Shown here in pieces: positions 43,950-54,693 of a stretch of DNA of 64,000 bases; position 1 is the first letter of the stretch; each line of letters begins with the position of its first letter. The stretch lies in assembly GCA_023974075.1 (NCBI GenBank), contig JAMFTG010000151.1, positions 205,595-269,594 of the forward strand. Reading direction: 5' to 3'. The DNA is from Chaenocephalus aceratus (Eukaryota; Chordata; Actinopteri; Perciformes; Channichthyidae). The position numbers were made by a program, and so were the translations under genes. The notes below the pieces were generated by a model. The model saw only the letters and a program-made list of their open reading frames with translations. It was not told the origin of the DNA and did no database searches.

Positions 43950-45221
43950 CAGAGGTGGGACCAAGTCATTGTTTTGCAAGTCCAAGTCAAGTCTCAAGTC
44001 TTTGCGCTCAAGTCCGAGTCAAGTCTCAAGTCTTTGCGCTCAAGTCCGAGTCAAGTCTCAAGTCAGGTTGGGCAAGTTCAAGTCAAGTCCAAGTCCTAAA
44101 CTTTGACAAAACGAGTCATAAACAAGTCATTATGTGTTTTTCACCAAATGTAATGACATTGATCAACAGAATAATACTTAATAATCAAATTGCTCTTTAT
44201 TAGTCACATTAATAATTTAATAATCCATTTTCTCTCTGCTGGTAAAGTAACGTGTTTTTTTCTATTTTAAGGAGGGAACAATAAGGTAAGGCTACCGTGG
44301 CGGTTTGATTCAGGAGTTTAATGTATAAAATCCCTGATGTTGAGGTGACAGAATGTTTATCACTGTGTACAACATGTTGTAAGGGACCCACAATCTATCT
44401 CTATGCAAGGGATAATGTGCAGCCAGGCGGTCTCTATGGGGAAGAGAACACCTGCATCTAGATCCCTCTGCAGGTGGTACTTTAACTATATTTTGATGCT
44501 AATACTTTTGTACTTTTACTTGTAACATTTTGAATGCAGGACTTGTTATTGTAACCGAGTATTCCTACACTCTGGTACTTTACTCAAGTACAAGATCTGA
44601 AATTCTCCCACCTCTGACAGTAAATCCTGAGTGGTTACCAAAATAAAAGGTAACCAAAAAAGGTTATTTTCATTTTACAAATCCTGCACTCAGCTCTGCT
44701 TTCTCCAGTATCATTGAAATGTAGCCAGATGCTGCTTATTTTTTCGATTTTTGCTCATTTCTTGACTTTTTTCCGACGCACTTGCATTTAAATCCGTCTC
44801 CCCGTCGCTCTGTGCAGCTGGCCTGTACCACTACACCTGCTGTGCCCCCCACCCTTCTTTCACATAATGGTATGATCCTAGTGTGTCCTCGCATATGATT
44901 GGCCGCATGGTGGCCCAGCTAAATAAAGTCCCGCCCCTGCCTGCAAGGATTCTCAGCAAGAGAAGATTCTGCTTTCCCCAACGGGAGTCTGCTCTTCTAA
45001 CGGCAGCTCGCGATCGGCGTGTTGGAGACCTCTGAATTAAATGATTCAAGTCACCTCAAGTCAGAAGGCTCAAGTCCAAGTCAAGTCCCGAGTCATTGGT
45101 GTTCAAGTCCAAGTCGAGTCGCAAGTGTTTTGTGATTTTGTCAAGTCGAGTCTCAAGTCATCAAATTGGTGACTCGAGTCTGATTCGAGTCCAAGTCATG
45201 TGACTCGAGTCCACACCTCTG
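43950..45221. mobile_element. Non-autonomous hAT with AAGTC-rich ends
   Basis: CAGAGGTGGGACCAAGTC mirrors GACTCGAGTCCACACCTCTG, with GTGGATAC duplicated at 43942-43949 and 45222-45229. Both subterminal regions are arrays of CAAGTC or GAGTC motifs. No ORF. Confidence 0.9.
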
Positions 45222-45269
45222 GTGGATACTGCCCCGAATTACTTTTTTTCCCACTCGTAAAAAAAAGAA

Positions 45270-45356
45270 GTATTCGCCGTGTGACTGCATGTGCCGAACC
45301 GTGACGTCCGAACCGTGACGGTACGGGACGAATACGGATACCGTTACACCCCTAAT
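45270..45356. repeat. hAT right-end fragment
   Basis: CCGAACCGTGACGTCCGAAC and ACGGATACCGTTACACCCCTA resemble a hAT terminus (TAGGGGTGTAACGGT inverted). No partner end is found; the other hAT at 43950 may have broken it. It abuts the coding part of the next exon. Confidence 0.55.
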
Positions 45357-45431
45357 GTCTACAGGTGTCCTCTCCAGGATGTGTGTTAGTCGATCATGCA
45401 GTCGTTGAAAGATGTCACGCTTCAGTGATTC
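45357..45431 (-). CDS. Exon of the unrecognised minus-strand gene (exon e), end lost to a hAT
   Basis: Acceptor TTATCCCCTAG|GAATCA, phase 0, then ESLKRDIFQRLHDRLTHILE and RTPVDI. At that point hAT-end sequence starts, so the true donor is either CACCT|GTAGAC or was destroyed. Amphipathic helix by pattern. Confidence 0.45.
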
Positions 45432-46288
45432 CTAGGGGATAAATTAAGAGATTAGAGATGACAAACATTGATCTGAAAATTATTGTTTGTTAGCTGCTCC
45501 ATAAATGACAAGTTCTGCATTTTTTTTAAAAGGCCATTTTATTCACCCACTAGCTAAGGCTTAGATTGTAGATGGCTAAAACCATTAGCCATCTCATATA
45601 GTCATTAAAGCAGTCAACAGCTGGGTTATATAGGAGTAAACAGCTGACTTCACTGGTGGTGGAACACTGGTGGGCAACAGAAGGGCAGCGCCAACAGCAA
45701 TACTGTTTGAAAATGGTCGGTAAACAAGCTACTACAAGATTATCTCTATAATTATCTCCAATCTGGTGCCCACCGCTACTTTGCTACCACAGTATTTACT
45801 GTGATTAGAACGTTGATTTTGCCTACTAGTGTTCTGCGGGCCAACTAACGTTAGCTAAGTGACTTTATGATCCTACTCATCCTAGGTTGTCCATTAGCAT
45901 TATTTAGCTTACTTGTTCGCACATGCTAGTATTAAATGCCACACATAATACATACATAGTAACAAAGCAACCATTCATAGCTTAAACATACTTAATCATG
46001 AACGGCAATATACTTCGACTTGAGGCGATAGACCCTGTCAAACAGTTATTTTCAATAACGACAACTTCATTTAAAGATAATACTTGATAGCAGTACAACC
46101 AATTTAGCATACAGAAACTTTAGACAGACTTAACAGCGCTAGCTAATGTTAGCTTATTAGCTACATCACAATTAAACCTACTAAACAAATTCCAAATATT
46201 GCTTCATAATTAAGTAAATGTAATATTGTATAGTTCGAGATTATTGCATAACTAACGACAAGATGTGAAAGTACTATACTTCCCTTAC
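45432..46288. other. Spacer or intron
   Basis: AT-rich; no repeat ends or ORFs recognised. Confidence 0.5.
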
Positions 46289-46321
46289 ACTGCTGGCGGG
46301 AGCGCCACTTCCAGAAGCCAT
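46289..46321 (-). CDS. Possible alternative first coding exon
   Basis: Minus-strand start in a CAACATGGC context gives MASGSGAPASS and then a GTAAGG donor in phase 0, which would join exon e in frame. Either an alternative start of the same gene or a chance match. Confidence 0.25.
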
Positions 46322-46928
46322 GTTGATGGAGATGAACTCTGAACTTTCACCCCCCAGACTCCAGCAAACCGCGTAGATGTTACACTACGTTGGAAACGCA
46401 TTAGGCACACCCTCGTGGGGGCACACGCATGTGATTGGCTTAAAATTAAGCAGACATCTGATTGGCCGAAGACACTCGCCTCTTAAAAAAGGTGTGTGTG
46501 TGAATCTAGCTGCGTCAGGGGAAGTTCACACAATGCAGAGATTCACACACAAAGCGTTTTTTATATAAATGTAACGACACTCAAATGTGTTTTTGATGTA
46601 ACTATTTGTTACATTAGATCAGAAATATGTTTGTGAAACTTTTTTACATTTATAAAATGATAAGTTCGTGTGTGTGTGCATTGAAAAATATGTGTATGGA
46701 CGGAGACATTTATATATAAATCCAGAATTACATTTGTGTATCCTTTTTGTGTGCCTTTATTTATTTTTGAGACTGAACTGACCCCATATATTAATTTGTC
46801 TGCCATTAACCAAAACTTTGCTAACTAGTTGGGGGTTACATTACAGTATAGCCTGCATCAAAATCCTAATGAGGGTGTGTGCGACTGTGAGTCAGTGTAT
46901 GTGCGGGCATGCGTGTGCGTCAGTATAA

Positions 46929-46933
46929 ATGTG

Positions 46934-46980
<47 letters not shown>

Positions 46981-46981
46981 T
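46929..46981. repeat. (GT)n microsatellite
   Basis: About 25 GT units with one TTT break. Reading frames here only reflect the repeat. Confidence 0.95.
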
Positions 46982-47016
46982 GGGGGTGTAGGCCAACTCA
47001 CAGTATTGTGGTAATG

Positions 47017-47832
47017 TCACATCCCAAATAAGTCGGGTCTCTTTTCTTTTAGAACTTTCTCAGCTTCCTTGGGTTCTTTGAATATGAAAGTCTCCTCGTT
47101 GATGGTTACGATGAGTCTGGCAGGGTACAGGATGCCGTGCCGTAAGTGTTCTTTGCGCAGTATGCTACGGAGCTCTCTGTATGAATCCCGCTGGCGCTGT
47201 ATCTCCATTGGGAAATCCTGAAACATGCGAAGATCATGTCCGTCCCATGTCAGCTTTCCTTTAGCAGACGCCAGCGTCTTAAACACCTCGTTCTTATCGC
47301 TCCATCTGAGAAAACGTATGATGATATGCCGCGGAGGGTGCCCAGGGTCCGGGATGGGACGCAGAGCGCGGTGGCCACGCTCTATCTCAGGTGCGGGGAT
47401 TGTGTCACTCAGCTTCAGGAAGTGTCGGAGAATTTTATCCAGTAGTGGGGAGATGCCACCGGCTTCTTTACCCTCGGGGAGGCCGGCTAGGATGAGATTA
47501 TTTCTCCGACTTCTAGCTTCCAGATCCAGCATTTTACCCTGGAGGGCTTTGACATCTTTGGACAGATCACCCATTGTCTTCCCTTGGGAATTGGCTTGAT
47601 CCTCTATCTCGCTAATGCGCTTCTCTGCGTTGTTTATTCTTTGAGAAGTGGCCTTAGAGTCTTTCTTCAACTGAACAATAGCCTTGTCCAGATTTTCAAA
47701 CCTTACGTTACAGGTTTCTTTAACGCTTTGTATTTCAGAAAGCAATTGGCCAGCCCACTTGGGGACGTGTTCCTCTTCACCAAACATTTCCGCCATGAGG
47801 CCGCTGTCTTTCTTTGCTCTAGCTCTGGTCAA
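47017..47832 (-). CDS. L1-type LINE ORF1 protein, intact, without ORF2
   Basis: 271-codon uninterrupted ORF. Residues about 25-105 form a coiled coil (LSEIQSVKETCNVRFENLDK then KRISEIEDQANSQ). RSRRNNLILAGLPEG at about 108-122 opens the RRM-like domain of L1 ORF1p, with PPRHIIIRFLRWSDK near its end, and RSILRKEHLRHGILYPARL belongs to the C-terminal domain. ORF1p is a trimeric nucleic-acid chaperone that packages LINE RNA. On the minus strand ORF2 should follow below 47017, but a GT repeat and unrelated sequence come at once, so this is an ORF1-only copy. It lies in an intron of the unrecognised gene, same strand. Confidence 0.85.
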   Translation of the reverse strand: MTRARAKKDSGLMAEMFGEEEHVPKWAGQLLSEIQSVKETCNVRFENLDKAIVQLKKDSKATSQRINNAEKRISEIEDQANSQGKTMGDLSKDVKALQGKMLDLEARSRRNNLILAGLPEGKEAGGISPLLDKILRHFLKLSDTIPAPEIERGHRALRPIPDPGHPPRHIIIRFLRWSDKNEVFKTLASAKGKLTWDGHDLRMFQDFPMEIQRQRDSYRELRSILRKEHLRHGILYPARLIVTINEETFIFKEPKEAEKVLKEKRPDLFGM

Positions 47833-48341
47833 ACTACTGCTGGGTATTTAGACGCAGATGTTTTACACACCAATAGAACTGACTGCGCATTACACTTTGA
47901 GACTTTCAGTTTTGGTTAAATCATAGTTGTCTGATTACCGCCTGCACCCGACTACTCAGCTCGCCGGTGTCATCACGTGATCTGCCTCTACCGGAAGCTG
48001 CCGAACCGTATTACGGCTAAGGCGGAAGTACGTCTCAGACCCTTGTGCATGTAGCCTATTGGGTTCTACAAGCTCAAACTATCAATTCTCCTGAAAAACA
48101 CATTTTGAATCAGAATATTAAACATTGAAATTGAGTAAGTTTGAAAATATATATAAATATTATACAGTTAAATTAGATTCCAATGTACTTTATGTATCTA
48201 AATGTTAACTTAAAAACTGGAGACTGAAGAGGTTTTTCACATACTGGCAAGATGTAGCCTACTTACCTTTAGAGAATAGAGATATTCATGTGCAAACAGA
48301 ACAGCAGGCACATTTTAACACAAATCAAGCAGAACATTTAC

Positions 48342-48428
48342 CTGGTTCTCTTTAATCAGCTCCTCTGCAGACTCTTCCAGAAGCTCCATCAGGCGGGAGG
48401 ACGGCTTCCGTCTAACTTCAACGTGGTG
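48342..48428 (-). CDS. Exon of the unrecognised minus-strand gene (exon d)
   Basis: Acceptor CTGTTAAATAG|CACCAC, donor GAACCAG|GTAAATG, 29 codons, phase 0 both sides: HHVEVRRKPSSRLMELLEES then AEELIKENQ. Charged helix. Joins exon c in frame upstream and exon e in frame downstream. Confidence 0.5.
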
Positions 48429-48508
48429 CTATTTAACAGACATGTCGATTATTGTAGCGAACACACATTACTGCAAGTACAGAAAGATACTGGAGACAAA
48501 GAGTATAC

Positions 48509-48596
48509 CTTAACTTCAATGTAACGCGCTACAGAAGGAGGCACCAACAGTTCAACTTCCCAGTAGTCTTCGTGGATCACCCCTCTGGCCGTATCA
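48509..48596 (-). CDS. Exon of the unrecognised minus-strand gene (exon c)
   Basis: Acceptor GGCATCAG|TGATAC, donor GTTAAG|GTATAC. 88 bases: phase 2 in, phase 0 out. Reads DTARGVIHEDYWEVELLVPP and SVARYIEVK, a composition that looks like a folded protein. I do not recognise it. A transposon end lies only about 8 bp upstream of the acceptor CAG, so the original pyrimidine tract is displaced. Confidence 0.55.
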
Positions 48597-48601
48597 CTGA
48601 T

Positions 48602-49688
48602 GCCCCTTTCAAACCAAACGCGTTTTCAGCTCCGGCTCGGAGCCTTAAAAGTGCCGGTTTTTCCTGTTCACACCGCAGCGGCGACGCCTCTTAGCTCCGG
48701 AATCCGGTTCACTTCCAGCTCCAAAAAATTGTCGGTCTAGAGGCAAGAGCTTCGGAGCTAAGAGGTGGCGTCGCTTACGTCTCTCTTACGTCGAGGCGTG
48801 CAGGAAACTAAACCCACCTCCCCTGAACATGGGTCGACTGTCATGCCTGCCTACAAGCAGTAGTGCCTATAAACACACTTTATAAAGTCAAGCAACACTA
48901 ACCAGGCTTCGTGTGATTCTGTTTATTTGTACCTTTGACCATCCGTTCACTGTTATCGATCATTGTGGAGAGAGGCAGACGTGTTGTTTTGTTTTATAGC
49001 AGCTATCGAATGGAATCAATACATGGGCTGCACAGGTTGTCGTGTCCGACTATCACAAGTAGAATCATAATAAAAATACACCGGTAAAATGTGCCTGTAG
49101 AAAACGGCTTATGCCACAATAGTCAGTTTAGCTTTGGTTGCTATGCCAACATCACCCATTTTATACCAGAGAAACTTTCATAATAGGGTTGAGATGCCAA
49201 ACAGCGTCAATTCAGACTGACACACATTCACTTAAGGGGAACTGGGGATATGCATCAGCTGCTTGTGTGAGTCGGACAGTGAATACTTTAGAGCGGCCGC
49301 TGCAGTGTGAGCTAACCGGGAGCTAACGGGAGAATAAACTCCCGTGGAAGAGCAGCACTGCAGCGGTCGGTAAATGCTGCAGAAACACATTAATAAACAA
49401 TGAACCACGGCACTCTGGAGAAAAGCATAAGGTTGGAGAAGTCGTTATTTAATTTAATCTGGCTTCGTGTGATTAAAAGCAACACGATCATCGACCCGAC
49501 GCAGTTCCCCGTTGTTGTTGTGAACGCCGTTGGGGAGCAAATCAGCGATGTAAACGGTGACGTCATGACGCGGCAGCGGCAGCACAAGCCGGGCTCTGGG
49601 CGGTGTGAACAGAAAAGGGAAACCGGAGCTGAACCAGAAAAGCTCTAGCTCGGAGCTAGAAAGGGGGAAGCGCTGGTGTGAAAGCCGC
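48602..49688. mobile_element. 1.1-kb DNA element, copy 1 (inverted partner at 55829)
   Basis: Ends GCCCCTTTCAAACCAAACG and GCGCTGGTGTGAAAGCCGC are imperfect inverted repeats. ATG follows the right end and overlaps the left border. A near-identical copy in opposite orientation lies at 55829-56945. Open frames in it are short. It sits in the intron between exons b and c. Class unknown; ends resemble non-autonomous DNA elements. Confidence 0.7.
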
Positions 49689-49734
49689 ATGACTGGCCCA
49701 CAGAGCAGTGTCCATGACAGTGCATGTGACATAC

Positions 49735-49766
49735 CCTTCTTTTAGGAATCTGGTGCCGCTATCTGT
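49735..49766 (-). CDS. Exon of the unrecognised minus-strand gene (exon b)
   Basis: Acceptor TGTACACTGAG|ACAGAT, donor AAGAAGG|GTATGT, phase 0 to 2, encoding TDSGTRFLKE and the first two bases of a Gly codon, which the next exon completes. Short, so the call depends on its fit to exon c. Confidence 0.4.
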
Positions 49767-50194
49767 CTCAGTGTACACAGGAAATAAAAGCACACATGTG
49801 CATCACACACAGTCGGATGCATACGAGTGAACTGACTTGACTTCCACAGTAAAAGGAAAACTCAGTTTGGCGACACACTGCTAACTACCGAGCAGCATTT
49901 GAAAATGTAGCGCGAACACCATCAACAGAAAAACTCTTCTGAACTACTAGTGCGGTGCCCCACTGCCACATGTTTTATTCAAAACGGTGAATTTCGCCAA
50001 CTGTTAACTAATTTGAAGCAACTACTAAACATGACATGTTGTGTGTGCCTCGTCCATGACAGCAGGCTAAATTAGCAAGCACGCTAACTAGCTAAATTGC
50101 TACGCTGAAACACTGACGTTAGCTAACATTTGTTTGATATCCATATTAAACTGACAAGCTAACGGGGATGTACAGAGTTAATAAAGTAAAAAAA

Positions 50195-50330
50195 TATACT
50201 TACATGATTCAAAATCCACGAGTATTCATATTAGAGGTCATGGTTTCATCTCTTCGACTGGAACCGTCTGCTTTTTTTCAAATATCTGGACCGTGCGCAA
50301 ACTCCTCTGACGTCATCGGGGGCGTCGCCC
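50195..50330 (-). promoter_or_regulatory. Probable promoter and first exon of the unrecognised gene
   Basis: Minus strand: a CRE palindrome TGACGTCA (50308-50315) with GC-rich sequence, then about 60 bp later a segment with several ATGs all quickly stopped, ending at an excellent donor TTGAATCAT|GTAAGTAT (about 50203). This fits a non-coding first exon. The first coding exon was not found. Confidence 0.35.
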
Positions 50331-51094
50331 AATTGTACTCACATTGCCCGGGTACATTTCACTAGCTTTTCACATTACTTTAGTTAACATTTACTTGGTG
50401 CTATGATTTAAATGTACTTATCAAAATGAAGATACAATGACTCCATAAATTCAAAGTAACACATTAAATAAAAGGAGAGATTTTGAGTAAAAGACAATTA
50501 TTAGTAATTTCTTGTATAATTTAAACACATAATTATAGTGTTATTTACTAGAGCAAAACATCGTTTTTATCAGTGTACAGATCTGAGAACATGTGACTGG
50601 TTTGCAGGCAGGTATAAACCCCAGGGCGTCCAGGGGTCCGGCATTTCATTGATAGTGTCCCGTCTAAAACGTAAGGCTTTTTATACAGAATCAGAATAAC
50701 TATTATTGCCATACGTTCACACATACTAGGAATTTGCTTTGGTATCTGAGCTGCGAACATAAACAATCTAAGAAACTAAGTTGCAAAAGTAGGTCAAAAA
50801 ATGAAATGTATAAGGACAATCAAAAATAAGTATTTTTAAGAAACAATTTAGCATTAATAAATGTTTGTGTCAGTGTGATTTGGGGGTCCCGGACATTAAA
50901 CGATTATAGTAGGCTTGTTTGAGACAAGCGAGACCGACGCAGACCTGCGCAATTGCGATCAACGTCTTGCTAGTGCGTTGCATGATGGTTAGTCATTTTG
51001 TCCGACTTGCGAGGCTCGCCTACATGAGACGTTGAAATCTCGCGGGACAAAGACGCCCGCAGCCTTGAGAGCGAGGCGCGGCGGGCGGCGCAGT
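50331..51094. other. Unannotated spacer
   Basis: The last 150 bp are GC-rich with several GCGAGGC/GCGAGAC motifs. No ORF or repeat ends defined. Confidence 0.5.
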
Positions 51095-51247
51095 TCCGGC
51101 CCGTCCACACTACAGCTTCAAAAAAAGCTTGGAGCTGGGCGTGTCTGGAGCTTGGGGATTTTATTCAAGCAACACGACCAACAACCAATCACATGAATCT
51201 CCCGCCCCCGACATACAAAGCAAAAACCCCCGGGGATTTTATGGGAG

Positions 51248-51284
<37 letters not shown>

Positions 51285-51735
51285 CCCCAAACAGGCGAAA
51301 ACCTACCAGTTTCCCCCACTGTCCTCTGCCACCTCCCTCCATGCTGGTTCCTCCAGTTTGTATCCCGGTAGGTGAAGAGGGTCTGGTCATACAAAACCGG
51401 GTGATTTGCTACGGCGATAGTTAGTTTCTCCTCAGACTTTTTTTGAAATATAGAAATGAACGGCGGGATATCTCTCCCAGCTTAGACGCGGTTTGATTGG
51501 CTACGGCTTCAGCTGTCAGATTTTCAGAAACGGGATTTGATTGGCTGGCGCTGGCTACTCCGGCGTCTCCAGCGTCAGAAGTTGAACATTGTTCAACTTC
51601 TGACGCCGGAGACGGCGGAGACGAACCGCTCTGCTACCCACAATTCAGTTCGGCGAAAAAGCGAGGCAACGTGACGTCACCCCATTCAAAGTGAATGGGC
51701 AGATTGGATTGTCGACGCTGTCGACGCTGTAGTGT
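51095..51735. mobile_element. MITE relative of the CGGCCCGTCCACAC family (long form)
   Basis: Left CGGCCCGTCCACACTACAGC mirrors right GCTGTAGTGTGGCCG. The centre carries the palindrome GAAGTTGAACATTGTTCAAC and a (TA)n run at about 51249-51281. Longer and more diverged than the copies at 38932 and 63326. Confidence 0.7.
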
Positions 51736-52370
51736 GGCCGTTCCTTTCCACGAGCTCCGGAAGCGAAATGCTTGATGGGAAACGACCATGGATGTATAAT
51801 AAGAACTGGATACAGCGTGGGAGGCGGGGCCTCATTCATTGAGAGTTGCTCATTAGCGCATGATGATAAAATGGCCCAACTTTTCAGAGAGTGAAACGTC
51901 ACAGATTACCCAGCATGCCTGAGAAGTACCCGTATGTGCGGGTTAGATGCGCGTTCATAATGCAGAGGGAAATAACTCTCAGAATAACGTTATTAGCATA
52001 TTTTTACAACTTGAGGAACGAATGTTTTTAATAAGGGCTATACAAGTGTTCATACTGGGAAGTTTATTTAGTTTAAAAAAATTATCCAACGATTTACAGA
52101 CCACTCTTTCCCAATGTAAGCCAATGGGAAAAAGTGTTTCTGGGCCCAGCAACCAAACGGAAGTGTAGTACTGCCGTTTGGCCAGCACGAATATTCTCAT
52201 CAGACTCCGGCGCACTTCCTGGGGGCTTGGAAACGACTCGCTGGTATCTCGAGCTGAGCGCTCATTGGTGGGTTTTACCCCGTGCTGCTGATGAAGCTCT
52301 CCCATTGGCTCGGCTAAAGTTTGTTGTTGTTTTGTGTCAGTTTTACGTCGCCACATCCATTCCCATTTTT
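51736..52370. other. Unannotated spacer
   Basis: No supported gene. CAACCAAACGGAAGTGTAGT and ACTGCCGTTTGGCC form a weak inverted repeat at about 52150. Confidence 0.45.
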
Positions 52371-52685
52371 CATCATTGTTCCACAATGTTTATCATCATG
52401 AAATTAATATCTATATATTTTATACTTGCACTGCTTACCGTTTTCATACTTTATATATCTTAGTAAATTCATACACACTGTTCATACTGCTCACAGGCTG
52501 ATATCTAGTGTATTCATACCCCTCCTCACTGTTTATTCATCATTCAGTTCATTATATATTTTATTCTGTAGATTGTGTACATTACTTTCCACTTCACTGC
52601 TTGTTGCACCTGGTTGGAAGCTAAACTGCATTTCGTTGTCTCAGTACCTGTAATATGTGCAACAACAATAACGTTGAATCTAATC
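52371..52685 (+). repeat. LINE 3' untranslated end
   Basis: TGCATTTCGTTGTCTCAGTA then CAACAACAATAACGTTGAAT is the typical last part of fish CR1/L2/Rex LINEs. 5' truncated, no coding remnant. Confidence 0.55.
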
Positions 52686-52939
52686 TTGAGCAGAACTAAT
52701 GTATTTACTTAGTACATATCTGACATTAACGATTAAATTAAATTAACAAATTATTGTTTTTGGGCCGTATAAATCAAATTGACTTGAAACAGTTGCTGAT
52801 TTAGAGTACTGGCATCTTTTTTATTCCAATTCAAGCACTGCATGTTTTACATTAAGTAATCGTGTTACTCAGTCTGTACAGCAGGGGGCGACGTGCTCCT
52901 TCAACGTCCGTTTCACAGTCCTCAGCTAAAACCAAAGAA

Positions 52940-53060
52940 AAAGAACACCTGAACGGAGCATGCGCAAATCCCCATTTCATCTGATTGGTCCGTTTCAAAT
53001 TTGGACCGCGTCTTGTTGTTGTCTGAAGTTAGCGAAAACACACGGAATAATTATCTTTAA
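52940..53060 (+). promoter_or_regulatory. KIF20B-like promoter: CCAAT box and CHR-type site
   Basis: An inverted CCAAT box (ATTGG, 52984-52988) is followed 5 bp later by TTTCAAA (52993-52999), whose complement TTTGAAA holds the CHR core TTTGAA. CCAAT plus CHR just upstream of the start is the known arrangement by which NF-Y and DREAM/MMB restrict mitotic genes to G2/M. TATA is absent. The CHR-CCAAT spacing is shorter than usual. Confidence 0.5.
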
Positions 53061-53091
53061 ACGAACCTAATGTCCCAAATACAACAGCCAG
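53010..53091 (+). other. KIF20B-like first exon (5' UTR with uORF)
   Basis: Ends at CAACAGCCAG|GTGAGTG. An ATG at 53070 opens MSQIQQP. If spliced to the exon at 57205, this frame reads one more codon (GAA) and stops at TGA, which overlaps the ATGATGG start of the kinesin. So the exon is untranslated or holds an 8-codon uORF ending on the main start. The 5' border is approximate. Confidence 0.5.
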
Positions 53092-53329
53092 GTGAGTGTT
53101 GAATGTTGTCCCAGGTGACATTTGATCTTTTAGCTTTGTTTTGTGAAAGAAAACGGACATTTATTTGTCACTTTTATCAGTTGACAGGTGCTAACCAACA
53201 AGCTAACCAGCTAGCTTGTTTGTTAGCTCTACCCAGAACAACACTACCCACAACGAGTCTAATGAACTTCTATTCAGAAACGTTTAACCGGATTTTTCCT
53301 TAATTTCCATGTGTTATCTCGATGTGAAT

Positions 53330-53547
53330 GTGTACTGTCCTCCTTATAATGTACTTTTTTATTGTCGTAACTTCTAATCTATGTTTTGCATTGTCTGCTC
53401 TAAGCTCTTTTTCCTCTTTTACCGCTAACTGTTTTCTATGATACCAACTTAGTATTTTAAGAGATGTCTACTGTGAAGCACTTGGACTGCATGTCTTGTA
53501 TACAAGGTGCTATACAAATAAAGCTTCTTATTATATATTATTATTAC
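53330..53547 (+). repeat. L2 LINE tail
   Basis: TGTGAAGCACTTGGACTGCA then AAGGTGCTATACAAATAAAG and TTATTATATATTATTATTA is the standard L2 3' end in fish. In the first intron of the kinesin gene. Confidence 0.7.
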
Positions 53548-53568
53548 ATCTCTCTTCGATGCATTAGA

Positions 53569-53962
53569 CAGGGGTGTCAAACTCGAGGCCCGGGGGCCAA
53601 ATCCGGCCAGCGACTTCATTTTATGTGGCCCGCAAGAGCTTTCAAAGAATATAATATGTTTATTATACGGTTATTTACCACTTTACAGAAGCACATTGCC
53701 AATAAACAACATGTCCCACAATGCATCTCATTTTGTGACATGCGCACTGAAGAGACTTGCAATTATTTGCCCTGGATTTTCGCCTTCAGACGTAGTTAAT
53801 TATGAAGTTATTACCCTATCTGATAATAATCCAATGCAGAGGCAATAATGTCATATAATACATTATTTTATATATTTATATCGTCTTAAAGTTACAACCG
53901 GCCCTTTGAGTGCAACCATAATGCAAATGTGGCCCGCGATGAAATTGAGTTTGACACCCCTG
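53569..53962. mobile_element. hAT MITE
   Basis: CAGGGGTGTCAAACTC mirrors GAGTTTGACACCCCTG. GCATTAGAC occurs on both sides, consistent with an 8-bp duplication that overlaps the terminal base. 394 bp. Confidence 0.9.
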
Positions 53963-54232
53963 CATTAGACTAATAGAACAATTCAATAACCACGTGTCCT
54001 AATATGGTTACTGTAACATTTTCTGTGGTTTATCCTTTGTATCACATGGCACATAAAACAATATATACAATACAACCTCAAAGGGAAAACACTGAACACC
54101 CACTCTACAGAAACCCAGTTTAACACATGTACTGAACATAGACACAGATACCTTTCTGATTAATCCAAAAATAATAACCAACCGTTGTTAACCAAGCTGA
54201 TTCAAGACAGCTTTGGAAAGTTACTAAATCCA

Positions 54233-54370
54233 TAAGGACTTGGTTTGGGAACTGAAAGGTCACCAGTTCAATTCCTAGAAAGACCAAGTGCTACCCAGGT
54301 GTCCCTGAGCAAGGCACCTTTGCCTACACTGCTCTCCAGGCACTGTACGTAATGGCTCCGAACACATGAG
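54233..54370 (+). repeat. tRNA-derived SINE, degraded
   Basis: GGTCACCAGTTCAATTCCTA resembles a tRNA B-box and TGTCCCTGAGCAAGGCACCT is a well-known core in fish SINEs. The A-box end is poorly kept. Confidence 0.6.
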
Positions 54371-54693
54371 AACACCTACATGAAACATAACTGTATACAT
54401 TTCAATAATCATAAAATCATGGCCATAACCAATAACATCCCATTTCCAATATGAAAAAACACTGAAACTTGTTTATTTATTTTTGGTTCATTTATAGTTG
54501 AGTGTGTCTGTGCTCCTGTCTCCCTCCTCTCCTGTCTCCCTCCTCTCCTGTCTCCCCCCTCTCCCCCTGCTCCTCTTTGAGGCAGCAGCAAAGACTAGTT
54601 TTAGCTCTCAACAAGTTTTAAAAGTGTATCTTACCTTTTTTCCCCGAGTTAACTTTTTTATTTATTATTCATGCATATTTTACTAATCCCCAC

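Noticed and set aside
46829..47014. ORF through the shorter GT repeat
   Set aside because: Low-complexity translation, no start context or family match.
47225..47919. Plus-strand ORFs opposite the L1 ORF1
   Set aside because: Antisense shadows of a clear ORF1 protein.
54233..54370. Functional tRNA gene
   Set aside because: Only a B-box-like part and a SINE core are visible; no complete cloverleaf.
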